Part shown: positions 11,644 to 23,446 of the stretch, in pieces
Position numbering within the stretch: position 1 is the first letter of the stretch
Layout: every line of letters begins with the position of its first letter
Assembly: GCF_019649055.1 (NCBI RefSeq)
Contig: NW_026570365.1
Location: forward strand, 124,001-188,000
Origin: Paramacrobiotus metropolitanus
Lineage: Eukaryota; Tardigrada; Eutardigrada; Parachela; Macrobiotidae
DNA: 64,000 bases
Direction of reading: 5' to 3'
The notes under the pieces: model-generated
Databases searched by the model: none
What the model saw: only the letters and a program-made list of their open reading frames with translations
What the model was told of the DNA's origin: nothing
Made by a program: the position numbers and the translations under genes

Positions 11644-13104
11644 TCAACTTCTTGATTCTTCGGCATCGCCGGCGTCCCCAGTCAAAAAGTTGACCAAACT
11701 CTTGCTTGGCTGAATTATGGCAGCCGTGCCGGGTTCATTGCTGCTCCTCGATGTGTCGAGGAGCCGTAAATCAGCCGGTAAGGACTTCGTTTTAACAAGC
11801 ACGCTCTCTGCCTTTTGGGAAGCGTTCGCATCTATTACTTCAATCTTATCAAAAAGCGCGTCGTCTGCTAGAGATGGAAAATAATCCAGAGTCAGAAAAT
11901 CTTTATGCGGCAGATTGTGCTCAAGCCCTTTACAGTGCTCTATGAACTTCTCCATCGCTCGCATTTTCAACGAAAACACGCGTTTCCTTCGCTCTACCGC
12001 TCTGCGACGGCGACTGGCTTGGTCACTCTCTTCCAGTTCTTCCTCCGAACAAATGCTCAGAATTACCAATATGATCTCGCGCACTTTCTTGACGATGTAG
12101 GGATACGACCACGTAAAGGCATCTGTAAAGTTCGGTAACCAGAATGGATGCTCAGCACTGTTAAACTGTCGAATATGGATTTTCCCATTGGCGTAATTCA
12201 GAACCGCGGCTTTATTGTTGTACACATCCAAATATTGCGGCGCGGAAAAGATCGAGATTAGGAGCGGATAACTGTCAGCTTGTTTGCTCTTGTAAACCTT
12301 AAACCCGGCATTCTGTACTTCGTGACCCCGAATGATTCCCAGTAATTTGTTTCTTCGTAGAAACTCCTCCACTGCGTAATAACTATAGTTGTACGAACAG
12401 CCGCGCGCTCTGTTATGCGAATAAAAGTATGGGGCTAATTCATGCCCGAACTCTGGAACAGGATCGGACCATAAGATATCGCACATCAGACCGTCGCTGC
12501 TGATCTCCTTAAAACGTTGCAAATTATTCAGATCGTCAACAAGGCGCAGTTCCGGCGAGAGCCCTGCATGGATGCACAGAAACTGTTCATTAATGACCGC
12601 GGCCAATGGCAGTGTGTCAAAGGCATTCATACAGGCATCATACACACTTTCAGAGTATTTGACCACACATTCACGCTTGAACGAGAAGTATTCGGTGAGA
12701 TGACGGCTTTCGTGGTTGCCTCGTAAAAGAAAATGTAAAGTGGGAGAAGAAATCTTGAGTGCAAAGAGATACAGGATGCATTCGATACCAAAACTACCAC
12801 GATCCACGTAATCACCTAGGAACAAGAAATGCGGTCCGCCGGTTCGGAGAATAGTGAGGAGATCGTAGAACTGTCCATGAATATCGCCCGCGACAGTAAT
12901 GTCGGAAGGCAGAGTGAGAACGTTGGGCTCAGCACGAAGGATTTCGGACGCATCGTGAATTAGCCGAAGAGCCAATGCTTCGTCCAGTCTGTCTTCCGTA
13001 AAGAAGTGGGTTTTGATAAGGTCCGGGTTGGGAACCGCCGCATCACCATAGACTTCTGGAATGGTTAGTTTCTTTCCCGTTGGATGGATACTTTCTGCCA
13101 ACAA
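11644..13104 (-). CDS. CanA: Calcineurin A-like Ser/Thr phosphatase (PP2B catalytic subunit), intronless
   Basis: A 486-aa uninterrupted frame. Calcineurin A is the Ca2+/calmodulin-activated phosphatase catalytic subunit. All metallophosphatase signatures are present: GDIHGQ (73-78), GDYVDRG (97-103), RGNHE (128-132), the ligand His in CIHAGLSPE (about 179) and RGHE (259-262). The PP2B type is shown by ECILYLFALKI, HLTEYFSFKREC, YSYYAVEEFL, YLDVYNNKAAVLNY and the regulatory-subunit binding helix (about 325-357: NFTDAFTWSYPYIVKKV). After it comes an Arg-rich stretch (365-385) that could bind calmodulin; the tail from about 395 has no recognisable autoinhibitory motif. Departures from the usual enzyme are HAG for HGG, RGHE for RAHE, APQYLD for APNYLD, and a few residues missing after GGP (89-91). 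Absence of introns suggests a retrogene or lineage-specific intron loss. Confidence 0.93.
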   Translation of the reverse strand: MLAESIHPTGKKLTIPEVYGDAAVPNPDLIKTHFFTEDRLDEALALRLIHDASEILRAEPNVLTLPSDITVAGDIHGQFYDLLTILRTGGPHFLFLGDYVDRGSFGIECILYLFALKISSPTLHFLLRGNHESRHLTEYFSFKRECVVKYSESVYDACMNAFDTLPLAAVINEQFLCIHAGLSPELRLVDDLNNLQRFKEISSDGLMCDILWSDPVPEFGHELAPYFYSHNRARGCSYNYSYYAVEEFLRRNKLLGIIRGHEVQNAGFKVYKSKQADSYPLLISIFSAPQYLDVYNNKAAVLNYANGKIHIRQFNSAEHPFWLPNFTDAFTWSYPYIVKKVREIILVILSICSEEELEESDQASRRRRAVERRKRVFSLKMRAMEKFIEHCKGLEHNLPHKDFLTLDYFPSLADDALFDKIEVIDANASQKAESVLVKTKSLPADLRLLDTSRSSNEPGTAAIIQPSKSLVNFLTGDAGDAEESRS

Positions 13105-14361
13105 CGTTGTTAATCGCGTAAAAGATAGGGTTGCGTCACTTTTTGAAAAAGTTTTCGACTGTTGAATTACTTAGGGAATTTCAAGATCAGGAAATATTTA
13201 GCATTACGTTGCGCACAACGGTTTTTAATAGAGATCCACTACAACAGCAGCGCAAGACCAGCTTTGTGTGCTGTAAAAGATGTTAGCGGTAATGACTAAT
13301 ATTTCGTGTTATTTTACCTGGGCATATTCTATTCAGCAGCAGCTATCTTTTGGCGAAAAACGCTGTTGAATACAAATGTATTTTTTGATTACTTTTTTAG
13401 AGCCGTCAGACGCACATCCTCCCAACAATGTTTATTAAAGACACTCGTTTTAATAATATGCTGGTACATGCATATGGCAGAGACAGATCATACAGTATTC
13501 GTGAGATACAGTATTTGGGTACGTACACTTTAATGTATTCGGTTGGGTTTTTGTTTGGGTGGTGCTCCCTATTTGCAAACTGTGCAATGAAAATTCTCTT
13601 TTCTTTTTTAAAAGCAGTCTTCTCAAACCGACGAAACGGAATTATACAAGCGAAAGGCTACTTAAACAAAAACTATAGCCATTACCAAAAAACGATTCCT
13701 TATGAGAAGTAATAGTGCTTGTAGGACAAAATCTTGTTGGAAGTGACAACTATTTTATAACTTCTTTCTAGATCTGGCTTCATTTCTGTCTTTAAGCGCG
13801 AGCCTGCAGCGATGCACTTTTTTAAATAATGTTTTATTAACTATCAAACTGCACACCTAGCGACTTTCGGAAATGCGGCGGCACATGGTTCCGAACTCGG
13901 TATCATGTGCCGGAGGTTTTTGTACTCGTACATGCACAAAAACTGTCGCTTTGCCCGTTTCCTCACAGTTTTATTTGCGTTATTCTGCAGCTGTATAGCC
14001 CAGTCTTTTGTGTGATTGGCGTGAAAACAGGTTATACGCGCAACTTCCGGTTGAAAAGCTATCGGTGCAGCATGGTTCCTAAAGAATTAAGGGAGGTGAA
14101 CCGGATACATAGCACCAAATGCGTACAGCATGCGAACTTTCCGCTTTTTGGCATTTCCGAAGATCTGCTTCCTTTTTTTGTGATAATCGGTAGCCAAAAG
14201 ACTTGCATACACTGGCATGAAAACCGTTTGGGAAATAAAATTCAAAAAGTTTAATTACATTAAGGCGAACCAAAAGTCCCACTACAGACCGCCCTGCTTT
14301 AAAGTGGGCAAATAATCTGATATTTGTGTCACTTGTATCGAAGATCGCTTTTACACCCAAC
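13105..14361. other. No gene seen; diverged dispersed repeat
   Basis: Upstream flank of the phosphatase gene. The segments 13870-13960 and 14065-14330 are diverged copies of a repeat also seen at 33390-33660 (shared GAAAACCGTTT and an ATGGTNCNTAAAG-AA core). The open frame at 13907-14254 lies in this repeat and has no recognisable homology. Confidence 0.5.
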
Positions 14362-14364
14362 TAA

Positions 14365-15109
14365 CCAGGGCAGCGTCACCGGCCCCCCTCTCAGAAAAAT
14401 TTCATTTTTTGCAGGGTTGCAGAGTAACACTAGGGTATGCTTAAAAAAATAGTTTCATCTGCCATGGTCAGTAGGGCGCGGCCAAACAGAATTTAGAAGT
14501 TTAAAATTTGCTATGTTATAGCCTATGGCCAATGCATTGCTTCGTACTTTAAGCACATTTACGATTTAATACAAACCACTTCACGTGGTATCGTACGAGG
14601 CTTATGTGCGCTAAATGTTCTCGGCTTCCCGTTTCTGAAACGGGCTAGTAGATGACAGTTAATTATTTTTAAGTTTAGAGATAATCTGTAGGTCCTCATT
14701 ACCTCGGTTTTCGTGCTAGCGGTATGTGATAAAAACTGATAGCGCGAATGGAAATGGAAGTATTTACACAATTACACCTGCTAATCTAGCTCTTACAAAA
14801 TATTGTTAAGTACCACGTACAGGCCGTTTCAGAAACAAAAACGGTTAACGGGGAATATTGGACTCACATAGGCCTCGTACGATAGCGCATTCAAGTGGTT
14901 CGTATTAATTCGTAAATGTGCTTAAAGTACGAAGCAATGCATTGGCCATAGGCTATAACATAGCAAGTTTGTAACTTCTAAATTCTGTTTGGCCACGCCC
15001 TGCTGACCATGGCAGATGAAATTATTTTTTTAAGCATACCCTAGTGTTACTCTGCAATCCTGCAAAAAATGAAGTTTTTCTGAGAGGGGGGCCTGTGACG
15101 CTAGCCTGG
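14365..15109. mobile_element. Long-TIR MITE (TAA-flanked), 745 bp
   Basis: Arms of about 250 bp are inverted copies: left CCAGGGCAGCGTCAC, right GTGACGCTAGCCTGG. Matching landmarks deep in the arms include GTAACACTAGGGTATGC and ATAGCCTATGGCCAATGCAT. TAA lies on both sides (14362-14364, 15110-15112), consistent with the 3-bp duplications of PIF/Harbinger elements. No transposase inside. Confidence 0.8.
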
Positions 15110-15112
15110 TAA

Positions 15113-17300
15113 GGATCCAGCATTTTTTGATACTTCAAAAAACTTTTTGAAAGCTGTAAAATTCGTTTTAAAATTTCGAAAAAGAAAGGTGGGATATGTG
15201 GTTCGGTGTAGAGGCGATCTTTATACTGAAGCGCCTTTACGTGCGGAACTGGAAGCACACCGGGTTATGATGAGATTTTAGGTGCACTTGAATGCTTTGA
15301 ATTTGGAATTTTATTTCACCCATGGCTTCCCAACCGGATGTTGCACGCCCAGCCCTGGTTCACGCCAACGTAGACAACTCACCTGATTACAGAGGGTTTA
15401 AAAAAACAGAAAAAAATATCTGGGATTGCGCTGAAGTGAAAGTTCTCGTCTTTGCACCCGAATTTGGAATTTGGTACTGTGCTAGGTAACGGGGTATCTT
15501 CCGTTTTCTCACAAAGGTGTACCACAAGTCACTCAAAGTGTACACAAGTCTACTCACCAAACCTACTTAAATTTTGCAGGAAAACGCAAAGAACATGAAA
15601 ACTGGATTTACACCAAAGGTTTTTCACTATTTTTTAGACTTTTAATTATTATTTCCTTAAAAATATTTTATAAATTTTTACAGAAAAAGCAAATAATGAG
15701 AACGCGCCACATTATTACTTGTAACGTCATTGAGGAAAATATTCTTATGCTTACCGGTATTTACGTTGAAATCTTAAAAACGGCACTTATCTAGAATTTC
15801 TCAATTGTTCTACACTAGCTAACTTAAAATAAACCTAAAGCTCAAACACAATACTAAAATCAGGCTTACTGTTTCCTAGCAAAGGAGGAGTGTCGAAGTG
15901 GGTGATTCTGACCAATCGGTGTTTTGTAATGCCTGCATTATCGCTCATGGTAGGCACTTGTTTAGTGTTATGTAAGGTTTATGAAAATTATATTAGAGCC
16001 TGAGCCAATAATGTCTGTGAAAACAAAAACAGTTACACAGGACCGTATCGTACATAGACCAGACGGGCAAAATAATGTTATTTACCGTTGTACGAGGACA
16101 TATTATTTTATCTGCGCTTGCACAAAATAAATGCACGTATGCAGCCGTTTCATAAAGCTTTGCATGCTCTTGCTGGTGCTCCGGGCAAAACAAATGTCGG
16201 TGAAATCAATGGCAATAAATGTTTTACTACCATTTAATGATGGTTACCGGCCCGTGCTTTGAAAATCAGTAAGCCTGAAAGTACAGTTCAAGTAATCGAG
16301 TATTAAAATCGTACAAGCGCGTTCAGTGTCGTTCACAGGCTTTTTGGACAGCCTAAAACGGTCTTTGAAATATGTTGCATACTTATTTGATCTCTAAATG
16401 TCCAATACCGTCAACGCACACCCTTACTGACAGTTATGTCAGTTGATGCCTGCAGCATATAGCTGATTTTATCTCCAGAAATCACGATCGCGAACTCATA
16501 ATACTATAGCAGTTGTACTACTGTATGGTTTTTGTCGTAAAAATACTATCAAAGCCATAAAGAAACCATTAAACAAAAGCGTATTCACGATAAAAAGCTC
16601 GACCAGAAGTTTTATTGGCCAAAGCACAACCTGAAAGACACAGCTGTTGGAGCAACCATGCACACATGCTAAACCACGTACAATTTAGGAGTAAACGGTC
16701 GCATACCTATGGGTAGCATTCTGCACGCAGTGTCTGTGATTTTTTGAGCTGCGCTGGCGACAGCACTTGCACGAACCGGATATTTTGACTTCGTCGTACC
16801 GTGTAACACTTTAATGCGCCCATGCGTATGGGAATATGCGACCATAAAATATATTAGTCCTACATTGTACTACTAAAATGTAATTCAGGTGGATGTCGGC
16901 GACAACCGTGTCTGTATTGGTCGAAACCATTAACATGGTTGAAACAAAAACTGCTAACAATTTAAAAGATGGTAAACAACTTAGATTACCAAAACTGACT
17001 TTAGATTCAGGTCTAGTCTAATAGTTTAACGTCCGCACACATTCATGGAAAGAGCGCAGTTCGAGGCCGCAGACACTCACAACAACAACAATTCTCCAGG
17101 ATACGCAGTATTTCAGATCAAGTTTTTCACGAGAATACAGCAGTGTATTTTAACACCACAACTCAATAGACCCCTCCTTTACAATGCATTTGTTGGCAAA
17201 ATCTCAGGTTCCTGAATTTTGTTCGCCATGTCTTTAAACGTACCATTGCGGGTAATCTCCATGAGCGGACAGTTGACCTATTATGTGAATCTGAAAATCA
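15113..17300. other. No gene seen
   Basis: About 2.2 kb of AT-rich DNA. No open frame above about 80 codons, no recognisable domains and no strong repeats. Confidence 0.5.
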
Positions 17301-17305
17301 CAGTG

Positions 17306-17545
17306 CGAGTGCACTGGACACTATCTCTAGTTCGGTGACTCAGTCACAAAGGTTGGATGGAGGGGGGGGGGGGATCCGGTAGTGTGTATCCGGTCAGTAG
17401 TGGCAGCTTGGTCACTCGTTCGCCTAACGGGCTATGTGCACTGTAAAGTAGTGGTGGTTTGGTCACTCGTTCATTTTGAGAGGCTTGTGCGCATGTGCAC
17501 AGGACGTGTTATGCTTGTCACTACCGCTCGCCGGTCGCCGCAGTG
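17306..17545. repeat. Short, unexpanded locus of the 51-bp minisatellite family
   Basis: Two to three diverged units of the AGTAGTGG-n-TCACTCG-n-AACGGGCT type, the same unit that is amplified at 39.2-40.5 kb. The left flank GTGCACTGGA-n-CTAGTTCGGT also matches the left flank of the large array (39184-39207). A 13-base G run lies at about 17361. Confidence 0.7.
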
Positions 17546-18960
17546 CACCTTTACGAGTGCTTTTAACCGCGAACAAATTTTAAACATTTACTGCGAGCAG
17601 TCCTTTCTATAGTGTCGAAGTTTTACCTGTTCTAAGAAATAATATGAGTTCATTGTACGTATGGACATGTGGCGTCTGTCTTCCGAATGGACATTTGCCG
17701 TATGTTCCTTGCCCTGTGATGGTTGCTGCGATTTACATAAAATTTGTTGATCCCTTAATAACAATTTTACATGACAGTTCATGTTCACATTCAAATTCTG
17801 CATTTGCCAACGACCTTAAAAGGATTGTAATGAAAGGTCAGCCGCCTGAACGATAGTTATGACCAAATGAAGATTTTAATTTTTTTTTTTAAAGTTAATA
17901 GTTTCTAGTTAGATCATGCTAAATTATTGAGTTCCCGTTCTACGCAACCGCACTTTGAAAATTTTCAAGGTCACCTTAAGATTAATCGTTCTACCGGAAC
18001 CGGAACCGGTGAGAGGGGCTGGGAGCTTTGTTTTTAAATCAAAATGCTTGTGAACGGTTTCTAGCAGTACAGAATCGACTGGCGTTTTCAGTTTTTTTTT
18101 TATTTCTCTATAGTTTTTCTGCTACTGTAGCAGTTACTGGGTTGTCGTAATATAGATCTTGTTCCTTGATATTTGTTTCTTACCTGTTCCTTACCTGTGT
18201 ATCAACAGCCACCTGCTCAAATACCAACTAGTTGAATTTCGTGAAGTTATTACCCGAAGGCTGAAACAACCGCGCCCGGATTTATTTAGCAGTCGCTGTC
18301 ATTGGCCGGTGCCAATGGCTTGGAAGTCGGAAGTATCAAGTGAAATCGTAAATACTCGAATTCACATCGGCACCGATGAAGATGACAACAAATAACAAGT
18401 GAACAGATGACAACAGCAATAACAGATGACAACAACAAGTGAATGACGCGTGATGGAACCCCAACAAGGCCAAAGTTTCGAAATAACAGCTTCTTTATCA
18501 TTGGCAAGGGCAGCAAAATATTGCGACAGGTTTCCTGTTTTTCGCCACGTAGTGCTGTTACTGCCTTTTGTACGGCCATCTCATATCCTGCATTGGCAAG
18601 CTCACATGTTCACCATTACATATTTGTAACTGTTCTGGTATGTGACTTAAAATGAGCACACTTTATGGTTGTCGCAAATTATTATAACATTAAATCAAAT
18701 TTTTAATTTATGTCTTGGTGGACCGAATACAGTTCAAGTGCTTCTTGGCAGGCGCTCCATAGGATTTAGTCAGAGATGCTTGGTATAACACAACCAGAAA
18801 ACCTAATTATCTCACACAACATTGCGATTTACCATGAATTACCGTGTACATGAAGGCAGCGGTCAAGCAGGTGTACAAATGGCTCTGCAACTTCAGAGAA
18901 AAAAATATATTTGCAACAACAAGGAGGCGGATGAAATGATGGAAATCATTTGACTAATCC
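17546..18960. other. No gene seen; short GATGACAACA repeat
   Basis: At 18379-18442 a GATGACAACA-type unit is repeated three times. No coding sequence that I can support. From about 18960 the segment joins the downstream flank of family copy 2. Confidence 0.45.
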
Positions 18961-20700
18961 TAAATGTCATCACAAGCAGTACTGTAAACGATGTTACCAT
19001 AAAGAACGGTTAATGGCTGTGCTGTTATGGACTTTTTCCTAGAAACCAGTTGTCTCTTGACTGCATTACGTATCGTGGACGAGATCTTTGGGCCAAGCGA
19101 TGTGCTAATGCTGAAATATGGTGCTGTTTGAAGCGCCCTAAAGTTTCCAAGATGGTGGCGCGATGCTTCGGATTCGATCGCAGCATCGCTGTGGATGCGC
19201 TAGGTTGGATTTTTGCGGAATATTTTGCGCGGGCAAAGTGCACCGGATCTTTCGGCATACCAAAATCTTCCGTCTGGTAGCGGGAAAGGAATGCCGTCGG
19301 CGGTACTGTCCGCTGCTGCTGAAGATAGTGTACCCGCGGCCACGGCGTCACCTGATTATTAGACTGGTCGGAGTATGTCGACGTAGCCAGAATCCAGAGA
19401 GACACATTAACGGCCAACATAGTCGCAGCGCTAACCGCAACGACCGCGATTAGAACGCGATTTACAACCGACAGTTTGCAGTTCATCATTTCTGTGTGAT
19501 TAGTCATAACAAAAAATGGAAAAATTTACCAATTACGAAGGGATTCTGGGATGGATTCGGCCGACAAGCAAAACATAGCTGCCTGAGGTAAATATTCCTT
19601 TCTGCATGCTTAAAAACTCTGAAAATGGTTGGCGACCATTTTATCCGTTCCTTTTTAACTAACCGAATTCGTATCCGGTTTCTGTATCTGGTAAGCTTGT
19701 GCGTCATAATTAAGTTATCGTGATAAATCTTTTGCCCGATCGCAGATATAATGTCCGTACCTCTGAGATTCCATAAAACTGCTATTTTGTGACAGAGTTA
19801 GACCTTGGTGGACTGATGCCGATGTTGCACGAAGATGTTAAGCTATTTTCCCGTCCTGAAAACTACTAAACAGGATGCGCCTCTGAAGCGGAAATAGACA
19901 AGGAGGGACTGACCCCAAGTGGCCTGCTCCCGGCTTTAGTTCCGGACGTATCAGACGACTTTCAGTGGCCACCCGCTGGCTCGGTAGTGCAAAGCGGTCT
20001 CAACATGCACTGTAGCGACAGAATTTGAATAAGAATAAAACGTGCACGAGGAAACATGTGTATGGCTGTGCATACTTTGCTCGTGCACGCGCTCTCGCAT
20101 TCGCGAGGGCGCACATAGTGCAGATGCTGTTTTCAGTTACAGATATCCGCGGTGCAAACCGACGTAGCCGCAACAGTAGCAGGGCAAGTCGGTTTCGACT
20201 GTGGAATTTGTCGATTGCTTCTGTAGTCAAAGCTTCAAGAATGGCGAAACCCTGGCACATTCTAAGCAAAATTTAGCATTGGATTAAATAATGACCATGA
20301 CAACATAAGTTAGGCCACTTAGGACAATCCGGGTACGGACATCAATGCATCACAACCATGCAGCAGTTATAAAAGAATGTGACGCGCTGCCAGAGATTTA
20401 CGTGAATCAAAATTTACGCGTACATGGAATTGGTGAAAGGCGATTTGCTGTATCACTGAATGCGGTATCTTCACTAAATAGCCCAATATGGGAGTTTCGG
20501 AATGACTGGTTCGGCCCGGATCATGTTCAATAAACAAGTTTATTAGGTACGGGTATAAGCACCCCAGATGCCTTTTAAATTTCCATCCGCATGCGCATGC
20601 GGAAGTTGTCGGCGCAAAGATCCCGGTACCAATTATTTCTTCGTGCTTGTACAACTAGGCGCAAGAGTGTTTCCTTATACTGTGCACGTAATCAACCTGA
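18960..20700. repeat. Segmental duplication block, copy 2
   Basis: The most diverged of the three copies. Landmarks shared with copy 1 are CCCAAGTGGC(C/T)TG near 19914 and 5404, TGGCCACCC near 19967 and 5443, GGAATGACTGG near 20498, CAATAAACA near 20528 and 5865, and CCAATTATTTCTTC near 20629 and 5972. Near 20088-20115 is a GC-rich hairpin (GCGCTCTCGCATTCGCGAGGG). Confidence 0.7.
19025..19507 (-). CDS. Small membrane-anchored protein, unrecognised family, copy 2
   Basis: A 160-aa single-exon frame paralogous to 4538-4987. It has an N-terminal NCKLSVVNRVL followed by a hydrophobic anchor (about 15-38), then LAVNVS, a DPVHFARAKYS segment, SNPKHRATILETLG and a C-terminal DNWFLG followed by three extra residues. 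An internal Met at residue 7 or 8 aligns with the start of copy 1, so the first residues are uncertain. Many differences from copy 1 are accommodated without breaking the frame, which supports selection. The surrounding DNA (18960-20700) is also paralogous to the copy 1 block. Function unknown. Confidence 0.65.
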   Translation of the reverse strand: MTNHTEMMNCKLSVVNRVLIAVVAVSAATMLAVNVSLWILATSTYSDQSNNQVTPWPRVHYLQQQRTVPPTAFLSRYQTEDFGMPKDPVHFARAKYSAKIQPSASTAMLRSNPKHRATILETLGRFKQHHISALAHRLAQRSRPRYVMQSRDNWFLGKSP

Positions 20701-22357
20701 ATTACGGCCAATATCCCGTGCGTTATTGCAGGGCGTGACTTAGTACGGCTTGTTTGATCGAATTTAGAGCAAATTAGGCAAACTGGTCAACGAAACAAGT
20801 GGCATCTTAGTAACCGGTATGCGTAAATCCACAAAATTTAAGATAACTCCCGCAGGTTACTGTCACTGCAATGGAAGCGTAAATGAAACGCAGCAGAACT
20901 GCCTTAGTGAAAAACTTGATTATATTATATGGTATAAAAATTAGAACGTGCGAGACAAATACGACGAAAATTTTTTAGTGTTTTCGTCTTCAGGTCGGTG
21001 GACGGTTTTGCTGGTTAACAGAGTTTCCTCTACTTCAAAACGCCCTTTCCGCCAGTTTATGGTTCTTACGTCGAAAATAAATTAATAGGTAACTAAAACT
21101 GTGTTCGTAAAAAATTCACGTTTGTTTACAAAACATAACCCGGCCGCGCCAAGTATCAAAGAAAACCGCACTATGCTTTTCGAGAGCGATAATTTAAAAG
21201 ACATGATTTCGAAACTGTATTATTTTAATGATTTTTCTCTGCACAAAGAACTACCCAAGATTTATGCGTGCAACACGCGATGTTCATCAGGATTATCGGC
21301 TTTTCGGCTCTTATTGTTAGATAAACGCATTGTGCTATCCGTGTTACGCGGTCATTAATTCTCGTAAGGAAAGGGAAAGGTCATCGACACAGTTTTGGTG
21401 GCGATCGTTGTACTCTTTATACATTACTTGTGTCGTAGACTTGTAGTCCCACTCGAGCTCCGCTAATCGTTGGTTACACGTTTTAAAGGTGTTGTCCACA
21501 CAGTGGCTACGCACCCTTTCACTTTTTTTTACTTCGTACACAACCTTCTGCGCTACCTTTCTTTCGTTAGACTACCTTTGACACTATCTTGCACTCGGTG
21601 CATTACCACGTTTATTTTAATTAAAATATTTATTCATACTTATTCATACATAAAATACTATTCATACAATCTTACAGTTCAAAACGTAATTTTTCAGGGT
21701 TTTTATGGATAAATCAACCCGTGGTTAGTTTAAATCACGCTTAGTCGTAAAAAAATTTTATTTTTCCATGGGTGTGCCTTCAGAATTTTGATTTTTTACA
21801 GCTTTGGTCAGAAGACATTTCCACAGGTTGTTAAGTACAGAAAATGGGGTAAGTACCGTAATATAATGAGGTTCTTTAGATACCGGTAGGCTGGTACAGT
21901 GGTTCTGTGGTACAACCTACAGTACATTCCTACGAGTAAACAAATGGTTGCCACTTTCCGTCCAAGAGGGTATTGCCAAGGGCGAAGCGCGAGCTATATC
22001 TTGTAAACATGTTACTTATGTATTACTACAGAAAAGCGAAAACTGATTCCCGTCCCATGGATTCCAACTGCATATGTATATTGGAATAGAATTATTCAGA
22101 TGTGTAGTGTATGTAAGTACTCGTACAAAGGTTGTACGAGTATCTCGTGAAATGGATAATGGCTTATGGCTAATGTTCCGTAGTAACGGTATTGTTGTTG
22201 TCCGTTATTGTTGCCATGATTGTCTGGTGTTTAGTTGGTTGTTTGCTGCTGTCCCGAGCGGACATAATAAAGGATTATGCCGTTCTTTCAATACATGACA
22301 ACATGTAATCTCACGATTAGTAAAAGTCTTATTAACGTTTACTGCAGTAAGTCCTTT
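20701..22357. other. No gene seen
   Basis: Open frames of up to 85 codons without recognisable content. A perfect small hairpin lies at 22117-22143 (GTACTCGTACAA-AGG-TTGTACGAGTA), made of two opposed copies of the TACGAGTA octamer. Confidence 0.5.
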
Positions 22358-22360
22358 TAA

Positions 22361-23007
22361 CGAGGGAGATACCCGAACACGTCCGCGTCAGATCAGCGTA
22401 CACTTAGTAACATTAGAATCCCTAGAAATTCAGCTATTTTCTTCGATAATCAAAACACCCCCAGATAAAAAACTCGAGTTTAGGGATCTCTGAGAAGCTA
22501 ACACAGATATGATGGCTGACTTCCATCGAAACGTCAGCAGACGCCACACAGAGCTATACGGCGCCTCTGTACGGATGCGAGATTGCGCAACCGTCTTTCA
22601 GCGAGAAGTTAAATAGCGCTTTATCGATAGCCATCGCAGTTTTTTAACTCATTAAGCGCAACAGCATCGAATGACTGCATAGAGATCAATGCAACCGCGG
22701 ATGCTGATGCGCGCGATAGGGCAAAATAGGTGAAACAGCCGTCAACAAAATTAGTACAGAATCAACGGATTGCAGCCAGACTATGCGTGAAGCATGGCGT
22801 ATCTAGGCTGGACACTGCGTATGGCGCCTGCTGACGTTTCGATGGAAGTCAGCCATCATATCTGTGTTAGCTTCTCAGAGATCCCTAAACTCGAGTTCTT
22901 TATCTGGGGGTGTTTTGATTATCGAAGAAAATAACTGAATTTCTAAGGATTCTAATGTTACCAAGTGTATGCTGATCTGACGCGGACGTGTTCGGGAATC
23001 TCCCTCG
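22361..23007. mobile_element. Long-TIR MITE (TAA-flanked), 647 bp
   Basis: The ends are CGAGGGAGATACCCGAACACG and its inverse CGTGTTCGGGAATCTCCCTCG. Inverted similarity continues for about 180 bp (CGACTTCCATCGAAACG-type landmarks near 22525 and 22835). TAA flanks both ends (22358-22360, 23008-23010). It has the same 3-bp TAA target as the element at 14365-15109 but different ends. No transposase is present. Confidence 0.85.
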
Positions 23008-23035
23008 TAAGCTCTTTGATAACTGCGACGTATAC

Positions 23036-23446
23036 TTAAGGTGGCGGAGCGGATAGGTTTCCGAGACAACGAGCAAGTTTTACCGCGTACCCGGCGCAGG
23101 GGGCCGCGGCGAATGCCATTACGGTCACTCCAACCGTGTCCAAAAAAAACGGAAACACACATCGGCGACATGATTGAATGAAGTGAATTAATGCAGAATA
23201 CCATGCAAAAGCCCTGTTTTTAATGAAATCAGGTTTTATTGGCAGTTGTAACTTGTCACTGACTGCCCCACTTTTACCAATAAAAACAAACTCAACAGAA
23301 ACCGACGATGAATGCATCCGCGGCATTCCGTGTCTCTCAGTGCTGGCATTGCCTCCCAATAAATCATGACAGATGTTGCATAAACCATCCACGACCTTAA
23401 CAATGCAGTCCCTAAAATATTTTCCCTGCCCCAGATCCACATTCAC
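23036..23446 (-). CDS. Possible coding exon, unrecognised
   Basis: A 136-codon open frame, one of the longer ones in the window outside repeats. Its first part (VNVDLGQGKYFRDCIVKVV and CNICHDLLGG) reads like real protein, whereas the last third is less convincing. There is no ATG at the start of the frame (it opens with GTG after a stop a few codons upstream), so it would have to be an internal exon or a remnant. It lies directly beside the TAA-flanked MITE. I do not recognise a family. Confidence 0.25.
   Translation of the reverse strand: MNVDLGQGKYFRDCIVKVVDGLCNICHDLLGGNASTERHGMPRMHSSSVSVEFVFIGKSGAVSDKLQLPIKPDFIKNRAFAWYSALIHFIQSCRRCVFPFFLDTVGVTVMAFAAAPCAGYAVKLARCLGNLSAPPP

Noticed and set aside
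13907-14254. 115-codon plus frame
   Set aside because: It lies in a dispersed repeat whose other copies (e.g. 33390-33660) do not keep the frame.
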